Below are positions 1 through 10,974 of a stretch of 64,000 bases of DNA, piece after piece. Below the pieces are notes generated by a model. The model was not told where the DNA came from. It did no database searches and saw nothing but the letters and a program-made list of their open reading frames with translations. Position 1 is the first letter of the stretch, and each line of letters starts with the position of its first letter. The position numbers were made by a program, and so were the translations under genes. The stretch covers positions 884,364 through 948,363 of the forward strand of contig CAUJNA010000480.1 in the NCBI GenBank assembly GCA_963377175.1, read 5' to 3'. The DNA comes from Effrenium voratum. Its lineage: Eukaryota; Sar; Dinophyceae; Suessiales; Symbiodiniaceae.

Positions 1-2405
1 CCCCCTTTCCTCCCTAAGTCCTTTTCCCTGAGTTCGTCTCCCTTTGCCTCCCTAAGATCTTTTCCCCCCTTTCCCGCTTAAGATCCTTTCCCCCGTTTCC
101 CCCCTAAGGCCTTTTCCCCCCAAGATCTCCACCCTTCTCTTCCCAAAGTCTTTTTCCCCCTTTCCCGTTTGAGATCCTGTCCCCCCATTGCCCCTTAGGG
201 CCTGTTCCCCCCGAGAAAGATTTCCATTTTCCTCCCAAAGATCTTTTCCCCCCTTTCCCCCTTGAGGCATTTTTTCCCCAGATCTTCTCCCTTTCCTCCC
301 TGAGATCTTCCCCCCCTTTCGCTGTTGAGATCCTTTCCCCCTTTCCCCCTTCATTTCCTTTACCAGCATGGGCAACATCCCCAGCATCACTTGCATCATC
401 CGCATCCTTGGCAGGCGCTGATGCGGATGATGCAGGTGATGCTGGCGATGTGCCGCTGACAAACTGAGTTGCGCAAGCCCGCGCAATGAACAGATTTAGT
501 GAAGCGTCTTCGAATCACCGCGTGGTACGTGGACCCCCCCCCCCCGCAATAGTCAAGGGGTTAGGGGAGGGGTACCCCCCTTTCCTCCTTAGGATCTTTC
601 CCACCCTTTCCCTGTTGAGATCCCTTTCCCTCCCAAGGAAAGGGGGGAAAAGATCTTAGGAAATACAAGGGAGAAGCTCTCAGGGGGGGGAAAGGCCTTA
701 GGGGGGAAAGGGGGAAAAGGATCTCAGCAGGGAAAGGGGGGGGGGGAAGATCTTAGGGAGGAAAGGCAGAAGATCTGGGGACAAAGGCCTTAGGGGGGAA
801 AGGGGAGAAATGATCTCAACAGGGAAAGGGGTGGAAAAGATCTTAGGGAGGAAAGGGAGAAGATCTGGGGGAAAAAAGGCCAACAGGGAAAGGGGGGAAA
901 GATCTAAGGAAGGAAAAGGGAGAAGCTCTCAGGGGGGGGAAAGGCCTGAGGGGGGAAAGGGTGGGAAGGATCTCAACAGGGAAAGGGGGGAAACAATCTT
1001 AGGAAGGAAAAGGGAGAAGATCTGGAAAGGCCTTAAAGGGAAGGGGGGAAAGGATCTCAACAGGGAAAGGGGGCAAAGGATCTTAAGGAGGAATAGGGAG
1101 AAGATCTCAGCGGGGGGAAAGGCCGTAGGGGGGAAAGGGGGGAAAGGATCTCAACAGGGAAAGGGGGGGAAAGATCTCAGTGAGGAAAGGGAGAAGGTCC
1201 CAGGCAGGGAAAAGGCCTTAGGGGGGAAAGGGGGAAAGGATCTCAACACGGAAAGGGGGCAAAGGATCTTAGGGAGGAAAAGGGAGAAGATCTGAAAAGG
1301 CCTTAAGGGGAAAAGGGGGACAGGAGCTCAACAGGGAAAGGTGGGAGAAGATCCTAGGGAGGAAAAGGGAGAAGATCTCGGACGGAAAGGGGGAAAGGAT
1401 CTCAATCAAGGGAAAAGATCTTGGGGAGGACAAGGGAGAAGATCTCAGGGGGGGAAAGGCCTTAGGGGGGAAAGGGCGGGAAAGGATCTCAACAAGGAAA
1501 GGGGGGAAAAGATCTCAGGAAGGAAAAGGGGGAAGATCGCGGGGGGAAAAAAGGCCTTAGGGGGGAAAGGAGGGAAAGGATCTCACAGGGAGAGGGGGGA
1601 AAACATCGTAGGGAGGAAAAGGGAAAAACTCAGAGGGAGAAAGGGCCTTAGGGGGGAAAGGGGGAATGGATCTCAACACGGAAAGGTGGCAAAAGATCTT
1701 AGGGAGGAAAAGGGAGAAGATCTCAGGGGGGGAAAGGCCTTAGGGGGGAAAGGGGGGAAAGGATCTGAGCAGGGAAAGGGGGGGAAAGATCTTAGGGAGG
1801 AAAGGGAGAAGATCTGGGGGCAAAGGCCTTAGGGGGGAAAGGGGAGAAATGATCTCAACAGGGAAAGGGGTGGAAAAGATCTTAGGGAGGAAAGGGAGAA
1901 GATCTGGGGGAAAAAAGGCCAACAGGGAAAGGGGGGAAAGATCTAAGGAAGGAAAAGGGAGAAGCTCTCCGGGGGGGGGAAAGGCCTGAGGGGGGAAAGG
2001 GTGGGAAGGATCTCAACAGGGAAAGGGGGGAAACAACCTTAGGAAGGAAAAGGGAGAAGATCTGGAAAGGCCTTAAAGGGAAGGGGGAAAGGATCTCAAC
2101 AGGGAAAGGGGGCAAAGGATCTTAAGGAGGAATAGGGAGAAGATCTCAGCGGGGGAAAGGCCGTAGGGGGGAAAGTGGGGGAAAGGGAGGAAAAGGGAGA
2201 AGATCTCAGGGAGGAAAAGGCCTTAGGGGGGAAAGGGGGGAAGGGATCTCAACAGGGAGAGGGGGGAAAACATCTTAGGGAGGAAAAGGGAAAAAATCAG
2301 AGGGAGAAAAGGCCTTAGGGCGGAAAGGGGGAATGGATCTCAACAAAGAAAGGGGGGCAAAAATCTCAGAGGGGAAGGGGGCAAGGGGAGAATTCCAAAG
2401 GGACG
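1..2405. repeat. Purine/pyrimidine-skewed tandem satellite, about 91-bp unit
   Basis: A degenerate tandem array. Between about 1460 and 1830 the marker GGCCTTAGGGGGGAAAG recurs at 1460, 1554, 1647, 1736 and 1827, which gives a unit of about 91 bp. Each unit is built from smaller blocks of the type GGATCTCAACAGGGAAAGG and AGATCTTAGGGAGGAAA. On the + strand, 1-359 and 570-628 are pyrimidine-rich (inverted copies) and about 629-2405 is purine-rich. The open frames here (for example 810-1295 and 1341-1832 +) are repeats of Gly, Lys, Arg and Glu with no protein-like character and are not genes. Confidence 0.9.
381..445. repeat. 26-bp inverted repeat (hairpin) inside the satellite
   Basis: The left arm is 381-406 and the right arm 420-445, with a 13-nt loop. 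The arms match at 25 of 26 positions, and the odd pair would be a G-T wobble. The arm contains the repeated trinucleotide pattern CATCATCCGCATC. It lies between the pyrimidine-rich left block and the non-repeat spacer at 446-560. Its function is unknown; it could be a cruciform or a break-and-invert point. Confidence 0.85.
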
Positions 2406-2859
2406 CAAGTAAGAAAGCAGGCCTGTAATGTCGGCGGCCTGAGCCGGAGGCGTTAAAATAAAAGTTGTGTATACGCTCCATACCTCCAAGACTTAGAAGG
2501 TACGATGGCTCTGGAAAAGACAACTACTCATCAATCCCCCTGTAATCCCTTGTGGCTTCAAGGGGGGGGGAGTGGCAATGGGGTGTTTGGACGGCGTTGT
2601 TACCCCGCCCTTGCAAACGGTCTTGCTCGCGGGTGACAACATCAGGGTGGTTCAAGGCTCCCACTCAGCTTGGCAGGGATTGAGTAACTTATGTCACGAT
2701 GGAAATATCAACATCGTAGGCACACGAGAGCAGTTTGGTCATGAGAAAGCACCAAAGGACGCCGCCCAAACTCTCTTAAGCAACCCGGCAAAGTTCAATT
2801 GGATCCAAAACCTCCTTCCTGCCTTCACCTCACCGCTCTCGGACACTCTTGGTTCCGGC

Positions 2860-2940
2860 CTGGAAGGCTGCGGCGTTCAGCGCGAAAACCGCCACCGCCA
2901 AGGCGGCGGCGCGCTGCCTTGCCGAGAATCTCCGCGACAT
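2860..2940 (-). CDS. Probable first exon encoding a signal peptide
   Basis: Read on the minus strand from the ATG at 2940-2938, 27 codons run to a typical local donor CAG^GC at 2860. The peptide begins MSRRFSARQRAAALAVAVF and ends NAAAFQ: a positive start, a hydrophobic Ala/Val core and a small-residue end, as expected for an ER signal or the first part of a plastid-targeting leader. The exon is GC-rich and ends with a Gln codon at a GC donor, like many firm exons in this window. The rest of the gene would lie below 2860, in the satellite or outside the window. The + strand is also open here (from about 2849), so the strand is not certain. Confidence 0.42.
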
Positions 2941-3140
2941 GGGCACCAGCCCCGCGGCGAATCTTTGGCGGCAAAAGCAAGCGGGGTCCTTCGAAAGGAG
3001 ACTCCACCAAAGAGTTTTCGTGGTGCATTTGGGGATTCGACAAACGTTTTCTATGGCCGTGTCTTTCGTTTTGGGTGCGGGTTGCCCAAGCTCTGCCTGT
3101 GGCGCTGTGGTTCCTGGGAGGCATCAGTGTAAATCGCAAG

Positions 3141-6100
3141 GTGACTCAAACCAATGCAGCTTGTTGCCCCGCCGGTTCGTCATGACGAGCATTCACGTAT
3201 TGGAGAAAGGCTCGGGCCACAACAGTTGACAATCATATACATATACATATCAATATCAAATAAGTATGATGCATAGCATGCTGGAGAAGGGCAGTAGGCA
3301 TAGTGGCCCACTCTTCCAAGAACTTAGCTCAGGCATCAACCATTTGCGAGACGAGTGTGGCCGTCTTGCGCCGTGAAGCAAGAATGGAACAAACACATGT
3401 CTCTTTAGCTGTACATATATGTACTCTACATATACAAGCGCGATGCGAATGCACAACCTGCGCATTCCTTCCGAGTACGGGCCTTATGCCCCTGCTAATG
3501 TCCAATCAAGCGAGAAAGGGTCACAGTGAGCCGCAGGCCATCCAGGATGTGCGGATATGCACAACAAATCTCGAATGGTAAAACCATTTGTTAGATTTGT
3601 TATTCTAATCCTGGCCATCCCTGTTGCTCTTGGCAGCTGGTGGGGAACAAAGCAGCGGGACTTGAGGGCTTGGCTCCACTGCTTCAAGACCTGACCGGTG
3701 CACGCCGCAAGACGAGTCTTGCAAAGCACCACATGGTTTCAGAAGCCCAGCCAGGTGTGCCAAAGCACATGAGACGCAATCAAATAACATGCCGATGGCC
3801 GGCCAAGGGCAGGCTTTGAGACCTTGCAAACACAATGCCAGCGACACATACACCCAGCGGAGCCGTATTTTCCGATCCATGATCCCCCTTTGTAGACAGA
3901 AACTCATCAGCTACGCTTGCCTATGGGCCGTCAGCACGGCAAAAGAGTGTCTATTCTGCAATCATGCGAGAACGGGCTGCAACTGACTGCCTTCCAGGTA
4001 TACGAATGATCATGGTTTGCGCTTGCTTCAATGCCGCGCTACCCACACAGTAAGAAATCCTGTTGCCTCCATAACTGCAACAATAATAGGGCCCTCCTGG
4101 CTGGCTATGTGTTGCAAGCACCTGTTCTCGGAGTGGGCACACCCTGCTTAGGAGCCTCTTACTCGGCTCTTCTCAGATTTTCGGGTACCCTGAACATGGG
4201 TCTTCTGGAAGGGGGAACCCATGGTTTGACGATGCACTTGCAAAAGTTTCAGGGCAAAAGGTACCTCAAATGATGTTTCCTCGGAACATTCAGGGGGGAC
4301 CACCCGTGTCATGGACACTTTTAGCCTACCTTCCAGGCCCACAAACAAGCTGCAAGAATGGAGGCTCTGGGACCCCGAGTGTCCATGCACTGGCAATATT
4401 CCTCGCGTTCCCGCTCGGAGCCCTCCCACCTGTCGCTTGGCGCTGTCCACTGTGAAGCCTGTCGAGCAAGCGAAGCAAGGCCGCGGGAATCCATGCTTGT
4501 CTAGTGATACATCTCCCTCCCGCCCAGCCGGTGTTTGGGGCAACATGGCCAATACAGCATGTGCAGTCCGTAGTGCGCCTGTCTATCCAAATCTTAAACA
4601 TCTTAAGGCTGCAGCAGTTTATAGAATGCAATACATCGGTGCACTGGCCAGCAGGGTGTCTGGATGACAAAAGCTAAAGTGCTGGCCCTTGAACCTCTCT
4701 CAAAGCACAGCGAACCAATCGATAAAGGCACTCTTCTCTTGCGGGGCGCCTCGGTTCAAACGGCGGCCAGGACCAACTAGTGACCTGCCGTGGCTTCTTG
4801 GGAACATGCTTAATCCAAACCATCAATCCGCATCAATCCGGCTTATCTTGCCCCCATCCCCCCATCCTCTGAATGGGGTGACCCTGTTGGGCATTGTCTT
4901 CAACTCCCCTCTTGCGGGTCGCTCGTCTTGCCGATGCATGCCAGCAAGTCATTCTTGCCTCCGCTGCCATTTTGAGGAAGCAAGGCTCCCCAAAAACGTC
5001 TAATGCGGGACCCGTCTATCTTCACAAACAGGAAGAGATCCTCTGCTCCCAGTAGGCCACAGCCTTGGAGTAGAGGAGAGCGACCTCATGATGCTTCACA
5101 AGCGCGATCAAAACAGCCAGGCAGCTTATGGAAAGTTGAAACCGAGCTTCACCTTCTGCAACTAAAAATTGCACCTAATGCTCACTCCAAGTAACCAACG
5201 AAAGCGTTTAATTGCCCACTCGTGACAGGTAATTTGTGCAAAGGATGCCCTTTATATACACATGTTCGCGTGGGCTTTGGACCACGGCAGGGATAGCAAT
5301 TTGCAAAGGGCAGCTTGGCTGCAAATAAAAGGCACCTGTGACCAACCGGCCAAACAGAACTAAACAAGGGTGGTTCCAGCAGTTCTCCTGCCAGTCCAAG
5401 GCTTGATCCGATGGCCAAACATGACCAACGGTTGTTCCAGTCGCTCCCCTTCCAGTGCGAGTTTGATCCACTTCGAGGACATCCGTCTAGCACTGAGTCT
5501 GGATGGTTCATATAAAAGTCGATGGCATCCTGCGCAAACCTTACAACTGAAAGTGTAGGACTTCGGCCATCCACCATGCCAGCCTCATGGCTTCAAGGGT
5601 CCATGTCAAAACCTAAAGGCGTGCCTTCATTCGAAGCCGGACCCCTTGATGGATGGATGTCATCCAAAAATTTTGAGGTTGCTCACGTTCCCTGCGAAAC
5701 TCCACAACCTCCTTGCTTGGCTAAGTATTTTGCGCAAGACTCTCGCGCAGCACACGTCAGCGATGAGCCCTTTGTCTCATGCGATGCTCCCACTTCTCAC
5801 TGCCGCTGCCAACTGGAGCCACGCTTCGCACGACTTCGTGCTGACTCCTGCGGGTCTCAGTCTGGGGCTTAGGCCATGTGCTCAAGATCAATGCCACTGT
5901 CTGATTCCTAAACCGCCACGTCGCGCAAGTCTCAAGTCTGACATGTCCAGGATGTATACCCTTTTCCATCTGCCCCCGTGCCCATCGAATCTGCTCGAAG
6001 CACACCCTCGCCCTTGGGCCTTGGGGCTGCAGCGGGTCCCCGTTGCCGCCGGAGAAGGGCAACAGCCAAGCTAAGGAGGGCTGCGATCCGAAGACGCCTG

Positions 6101-6480
6101 CGAGGTGGGATGTCAGCTAACCCCCCCCCCCCCCCCGGCCCCGAAGATGTTGCACAACGTCCAACATTTTTTGACACCCCGCCAAATGTTGTCAGCCCCG
6201 TCCATCAGACCCCCCACCCCATTTGTTTTCCGACCGCCGACAATCTTTTTCTGGGTCCGTAAACCAAAAGGTCAAAGGGCTCAAACAACTGGCTCGGGGT
6301 TGTAGGCACACCCGAATAGGGTCATTGGAATTCCATCTCAAAAAGTAACAAAACTGTTTTAGCTTTTGGGGTGCCGTCAATCTTGTCAGTTGGCGCTCCC
6401 AACCCCAGGAACCCTTGGCCCATCGGAACCTCCATGGCCCGATGCGCCGATTCGACGCTTCGCGGCCCGCGACGCGAGGT
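3141..6480. other. No gene seen; unique sequence with short homopolymer runs
   Basis: No exon with protein-like content bounded by plausible splice sites was found on either strand. The block has a run of 17 C at 6120-6136 and a GC-rich patch at about 6000-6120. Open frames on both strands overlap without preference and look like chance. Confidence 0.5.
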
Positions 6481-6489
6481 GACCCGCGC

Positions 6490-6586
6490 CTGCGAACTGC
6501 TCCGTGCCTGCGCCCAGCTTGCCAAAGGCGCCCGGCTCCAGGAAGATGCCCAGGGGATGGGTGGACTCCCAGAGAGTGAGGATCAC
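6490..6586 (-). CDS. Weak candidate exon, product unknown
   Basis: A GC-rich block bounded on the minus strand by GAG^GTGATCC at 6586 and GCAG^GCGCGG at 6490, both in the style of the local splice sites. The frame gives VILTLWESTHPLGIFLEP and then a Gly-rich stretch ending GTEQFA. No family is recognised. The + strand over the same bases also gives a plausible helical peptide (around CELLRACAQLAKGARLQ), so the strand is unproven. Confidence 0.25.
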
Positions 6587-6599
6587 CTCGTGCGGAGCG

Positions 6600-9320
6600 G
6601 CTTTTGCTTAAGGCTTGAAAGAGAGCCAAAGGAAAACCGGCCATTTTGAGGGGGGGTCCCCTATTTTGAGAACACCCAGGTTGTGATAAAACAGCTTAGC
6701 CATCGCGACCTTGCCACTTGCGTGCCAACTACTTGCTTTCAGGGGTGGTGCACAAAAATCCCGACCTGACTCAAAGGCGCTGCCAACAGCAAGATTTGCC
6801 ACCTGCTCCCGCGTGTGGGCCCCTTTAATGGGACTAAGGTTAGCTACACATGCAGCAACAAAAAACAAACACAAAAAACATGACAACCATCTGAGGTCCC
6901 CAATTCGCCAAAAGTTTGTGGTCGCCACCTACTCTTCAATGCTAGGCTTGGTGCTTGAAGTCAGGTATTGTTTATGGACCAAGCCGCTTTCAACGTGTAG
7001 CTCGTCACGGCCGCTCCATCAGAATGCCCCAAGAAGGCGCCCACCAAAACAAATAGGGTCAGGGTTTGAGTTGCTAGGGGAGTTTGCAGGATTGACTTTG
7101 ACTGAAGTGTGATCACTAAAGATTACGGTATGGGCGCCCTCATTCTCTCCAACCAATGAAAATGCAACATAGGGGAAAGGAAATAAACATCCATACGCCC
7201 CTTAGGAGGTGCTTGAAACAGATGGACACCTGTGGAATATCCCCTAAACAAACAGTCTTTTAAAAGGGGCCTGTGCACTTCATGCTCGTTGGTGGGAGGG
7301 GTTTGCCTGGAATCCAGGTCGCCCCGGAGAAAGCTCGTTGTAGCTGGTCATCCCCCTCGCGCTCCAAGCGCCATTCCGCTCCTTTCAGCCCCCTCCCGCT
7401 TGTCAGCCGTGCGCTGAGTTGGTCAGTGGATACGAGCGTGCAACCTCCGCCCCCCTCTTGCAATTTCTTTGGAAGCTCACTAGGGAAAAACTTGAACAAA
7501 AACCGAATACCAAGACAGGGTGTCACTCGCTGGCCGCCATAGCCAAGATCTGCTTCATACCCGGGCATTCAAGCAGAACAATGCAACTCCGTCTCAACTT
7601 ACTTGCCAAGTGGCCATGAAGAAAGTGTTGCAATGTTGCTTTCCTTGAATACATGGAAAACACACACACTTAAGAAGAGAAGCAAAAAGCGGCCAAGGAC
7701 CCGGACCCGCTGGGGCGCCGCTCCCCGAACCGTCCCTCGGCTCCTTGGCTGTAGGCGGCCAGCTGCAGCTGCGAAAGCTTCATCCGCAGCACGCTGGAGC
7801 GCCAGCCAGTAACCACCTCCGAACGAGGTGAGCGCAGCATAGCGCAGCCCCTCACGTTCACACGCTCCAAAAGATTTGGGATCCAAAAACACGGCTTAAT
7901 GTCAAGCCAGGATTGATTTAACAGTGAGCGCGAAATCAAGACAAGCGTGTGGCACGAGAAAAACAATCAAGTCCACCTGGAACAAAGACAAGCACCACCC
8001 CTGGCAGCCCCAAAAAGGAAGCTCCATCAAATGGAAGATAATTTCCAAACTCAAAAGGAAGCTCCAGCAAAACTAAATCAAATGGACACTCAATCCAACA
8101 ATACTAGATTAAAATCTTACAAGGAAGCTCCGGCAACACTAAGCAATAGTACTGGACCTCAAAATGCTAATCTAGATGTTAGGGGCAGGGGCTTTAGAAA
8201 TCCCAATTCACTATTCCTCTAAGTTCGGTCAACAAAAATGAAATTTGCCCCCGGAAGAGGCGTCCTTCCCGCCCGCTTCGACCGCATTCCTGTCAGAAAT
8301 GTCACCATGCAGACACATGCATATAGGGAACTGATTCTCTTCGTCGATTATTCTCTTCGTCGATTGCTATAATAATAGTTACAAAACACCTGTGAAAGAT
8401 CGACTGCTGGCAAATGCCAGGAAGCCAACACATTCGCATAAGCGAACTGAGTAATGCAGCCTCTGGCAATCTGAGCATTCAAGTGTCGTACTCACAGAAG
8501 GCCCTGGCTCTGCCCCAGCCTAGCCCACTCAACCACAATATTGCATTCTTTGCCTGGTTGAAACAGTGAGCGTGTGGACCAGCCGTGCTACGGCCGACGA
8601 GGCCTCAGAGGGTAAGACCCCAGAAAGTGGCTGCCCTCTCTTCACAGCATGGGCCTGGGGCCCTACGAAAAGTTAAAATGCCCTCTGGCTTGGCTTAGCC
8701 CACAGCTGCCCCAGCTTTGCGCCACGTGGCACCGCGCTTGGCTTCAGCCCCCCCGCCTCCCAGCAGGCGCACCGAAAGAAGTGGAAAACTTTGTTCCACC
8801 ACCACAGGATGTAGACGGTCCTTGTGCGTAAAGCTCAACAGCCCTCGTGTCCGACAGCTGAATAACAGCCAGAAGAGCCGTCAAACTTATGATGCTTTTA
8901 CCTATGGATTGCCAATCATCCATGAGCTGAACGGATAAATTCGGAAAATAAAATCAAAGGCTGTCTTCCGGTGCGGGCCTCTTCCAACCAGCCATATTGG
9001 TCCCAACTTTTGGGCAATGTCGTTGAGCTAGGCGCTAGCCAAACAATGTTGCTATAGAGAGCCAGACAGAGATGCCCACGTCGCTCGTTGCTGAGACTGC
9101 AATACTCCAGGCTGGAGTTTCTTCACACGACGTATTGTGTTTCTTACCGGCTGCACTTGCTAGTGAAAGGAAGGCATGATATGCTAGCATCAGCTGCCTG
9201 TTTTTTCAGGGTCGGTTCTGCAGTGAAAATGCCCAAGCTGCCCACTCTCTGTTCAGTTGAGCTGCTTTAGTTGCTCCCACGTCACTTGAGCAAACCTTGT
9301 GCAAAGCTTTGTGCGCTGGG
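6600..9320. other. No firm gene; includes a dispersed repeat copy
   Basis: Mostly unique, non-coding-looking sequence. About 7741-7813 (-) could be an exon (peptide core SSVLRMKLSQLQLAAYSQ, donor AAG^GA), but nothing ties it to a neighbour. 7985-8220 is a copy of a repeat also present at 18660-18880. Further exons of the DHHC gene, which reads leftward from 9.3 kb, are expected here but were not identified. Confidence 0.45.
7985..8220 (-). repeat. Dispersed repeat, copy A
   Basis: The reverse complement of this segment carries the blocks CCATTTGATTTAGTTTTGCT, GGAGCTTCCTTTTGAG and TTTTGAGGTCCAG. The same blocks, in the same order in reverse orientation, occur at about 18690-18880. It is AT-richer than its surroundings. 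It may be a remnant of a transposable element or a local satellite fragment. No terminal repeats or coding capacity could be assigned. Confidence 0.65.
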
Positions 9321-9323
9321 CAC

Positions 9324-9408
9324 CCCTGTCCAGCTCAATAGCAGCGCCCAGCCCATCCAGCTGTCAGGCAGGTCAAGCAGGAAAGTGATGGCCACCAAGT
9401 AGGCGCAC
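9324..9408 (-). CDS. DHHC gene exon, hydrophobic segment
   Basis: Acceptor TTGAG^GTGCG at 9408 completes the Trp codon of the previous exon. The peptide has CAYLVAITFLLDLPDSWM and then WALLLSW, consistent with the third helix and the turn into the fourth. The donor is uncertain (a GT is possible at about 9323). Confidence 0.55.
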
Positions 9409-10394
9409 CTCAAACGGGAAAACAGAACCATCTGAACTTCAGGACCAGCAACTAACATGGAAGTGTGCAAGGGTAAACCAGCTGAACCACCCTAACGCGC
9501 CCCAGGCGCGCCTGGCGTGGGGTGCGATGGCACGATGAACCGTTCAACGGACTGTGGCTCAAAATGGCGCCCCCCCCATGTGTGCATGATGTGCATGCAT
9601 GCAGTTGCCTGGATAGTGATAAGGGCCTATATATTTTGCCTCTTGAATATCATGGGCAAGCCTGCCCTTGCTGCACAATTGGCGTGTGCATGCGGTAGGA
9701 TAATTCAGCAAAGGCGCATCACATTTCCATACAGCAGTGCAACCTTGAAGCAGTGAGTCATAAGCTGGCAGTGGGAAGAATGCAAGGGTGAAGGTAACGG
9801 TTCTCCGACCCACGGCACGATTGAATCTGCCCCCCTGAGGTTCGTGCCCCATTCACAACATTGCCTACTCTGGATATCTGGTGATGGGTTGTGGGGATTA
9901 CATATGTTGTATCAAATTAAAAACTGCGCAGAAGTCATTGAAGACAGCCAGGCTCCTTAAAACCTGCCAGTCGAGCTCTAACATGCAGGAACGTGCAGGG
10001 GCTGCCGGCTAGCATAACAATAGGCGCGGAATATGCCACAAGTCAGTGGCTGCCAGGAGGCGATGAAGCACCGCAGGTTGCGGAATCCCACGCATTGCCC
10101 GAAGAAGTTGCCTGAGGGGCGGCGACCAACCAATGCGGCCATAGCTGTCAGCGCTCTGTCACGGTCCTTTTTTGGCGTGAGCCTGAGCCATCCTTCCGTT
10201 GAGAAACATCTTGAACGTCCTCACTCTGGCTGGTTCCCCAACATATGTTCAAACAAACGGGCCGCACTTCTCATCGGAGCACGTGCGCATTCTCGTCAAA
10301 TGCTCGCATTTGACTCCGTGCACTAGACGACGCATCCAAGGTGCAGTGGTGGTCCATCCACAGGCAGCACTTGTTGCATTGGCTGCAGTGGCTC
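9324..10394 (-). CDS. DHHC-type protein S-acyltransferase (palmitoyltransferase), partial, 3 exons identified
   Basis: Transfers palmitate to cysteines of membrane-associated proteins; an integral membrane enzyme of Golgi, ER or plasma membrane. Minus-strand exons, which join in frame: 10345-10394 codes RSHCSQCNKCCLWMDHH (the R is completed from an upstream exon); 10054-10111 codes NFFGQCVGFRNLRCFIAS; about 9324-9408 codes a hydrophobic segment with CAYLVAITFLLDL. Splicing at CCACT^GCACC to CTCAG^GCAAC splits the catalytic Cys codon (T|GC) and gives DHHC-N-F-F-G-Q-C-V-G-F-R-N, the exact family spacing. The usual Pro after DHHC is Asn. Upstream exons (first membrane helices and the first CxxC pair) and the C-terminus were not found; the exon candidate at 13545-13628 could be an upstream helix. 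The family call is firm, the gene limits are not. Confidence 0.82.
10054..10111 (-). CDS. DHHC gene exon with the GQCVGFRN block and start of the third membrane helix
   Basis: Acceptor CTCAG^GCAAC at 10111; the likely donor is TCCTG^GCAG at 10054. The last codon is split TG|G (Trp) with the exon starting at 9408, whose phase fits. Confidence 0.75.
10345..10394 (-). CDS. DHHC gene exon with zinc-binding Cys/His and the DHHC motif
   Basis: A 50-nt exon with acceptor CCAAG^GAGCC at 10394 and GC donor CACT^GCACC at 10345. It carries the Cys-His pattern H-C-x2-C-x2-C-C-x3-D-H-H and the first base of the catalytic Cys codon. Confidence 0.8.
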
Positions 10395-10559
10395 CTTGGG
10401 GCTAGCGCGACAGAAAACCCCACTCGCCGAGGCCGGTCCACAACATCCTCTGAGCCCAGTAGAAGCAAGATGTGCTTACACAACCAAGCTCTGATTCCCT
10501 TGAAAGGGCAACCACAAGCATGTTGTGTAAACACTAGCGGGGTTTAACATGTTGGCACC

Positions 10560-10970
10560 AACTGTGAGGTTCTCCCGCCCCGACCACTGTTTAGGGTTTG
10601 TGCTGGCCCCACCAACACTGTTTTAGGGTTTATGTAAGGTTTATGCTGGCCCCCGCCAACACGTTTTAAGGTTTATGCAAGGTTTATGCTGGCCCCACAA
10701 ACGTTTTTAAGGGTTTAGTTTGCCCCCACCCACCCTTTTTAGGGTTTATGTTGCCCCCGCCCGACACCTTTTAGGGTTTACGCTGGCCCCACCACGCTGC
10801 TTGATGGTTTATGTTGGCCCCCAGACACATTTTAGGGTTTTTGCGTACCCCACTACCACGTTTTAGGATTCATGTTGTGTTTAGGATTTATGTCGGGCCT
10901 ACCAACACTTTAGGGTTGATGACCTGTGTTAGGGTTTATGTTGGCCTCCAGATGCCTTTTAGGGTGTGGG
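10560..10970 (+). repeat. Degenerate tandem repeat carrying TTTAGGG
   Basis: Some 8-9 imperfect units of about 40-55 bp, each with a block like GGCCCCACCAACACTTTTTA followed by GGGTTTATG. TTTAGGG, the telomere unit of dinoflagellates, plants and relatives, occurs in most units (for example near 10592, 10622, 10771, 10831). It is not a clean telomere array; it could be an interstitial telomere-derived satellite or chance enrichment. Confidence 0.75.
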
Positions 10971-10974
10971 AGGG

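Noticed and set aside
52..2523. Long open frames on both strands of the satellite
   Set aside because: They are translations of a GGGAAA-type tandem repeat, with low-complexity Gly/Lys/Arg/Glu or Pro/Phe/Ser products and no splice or start context.
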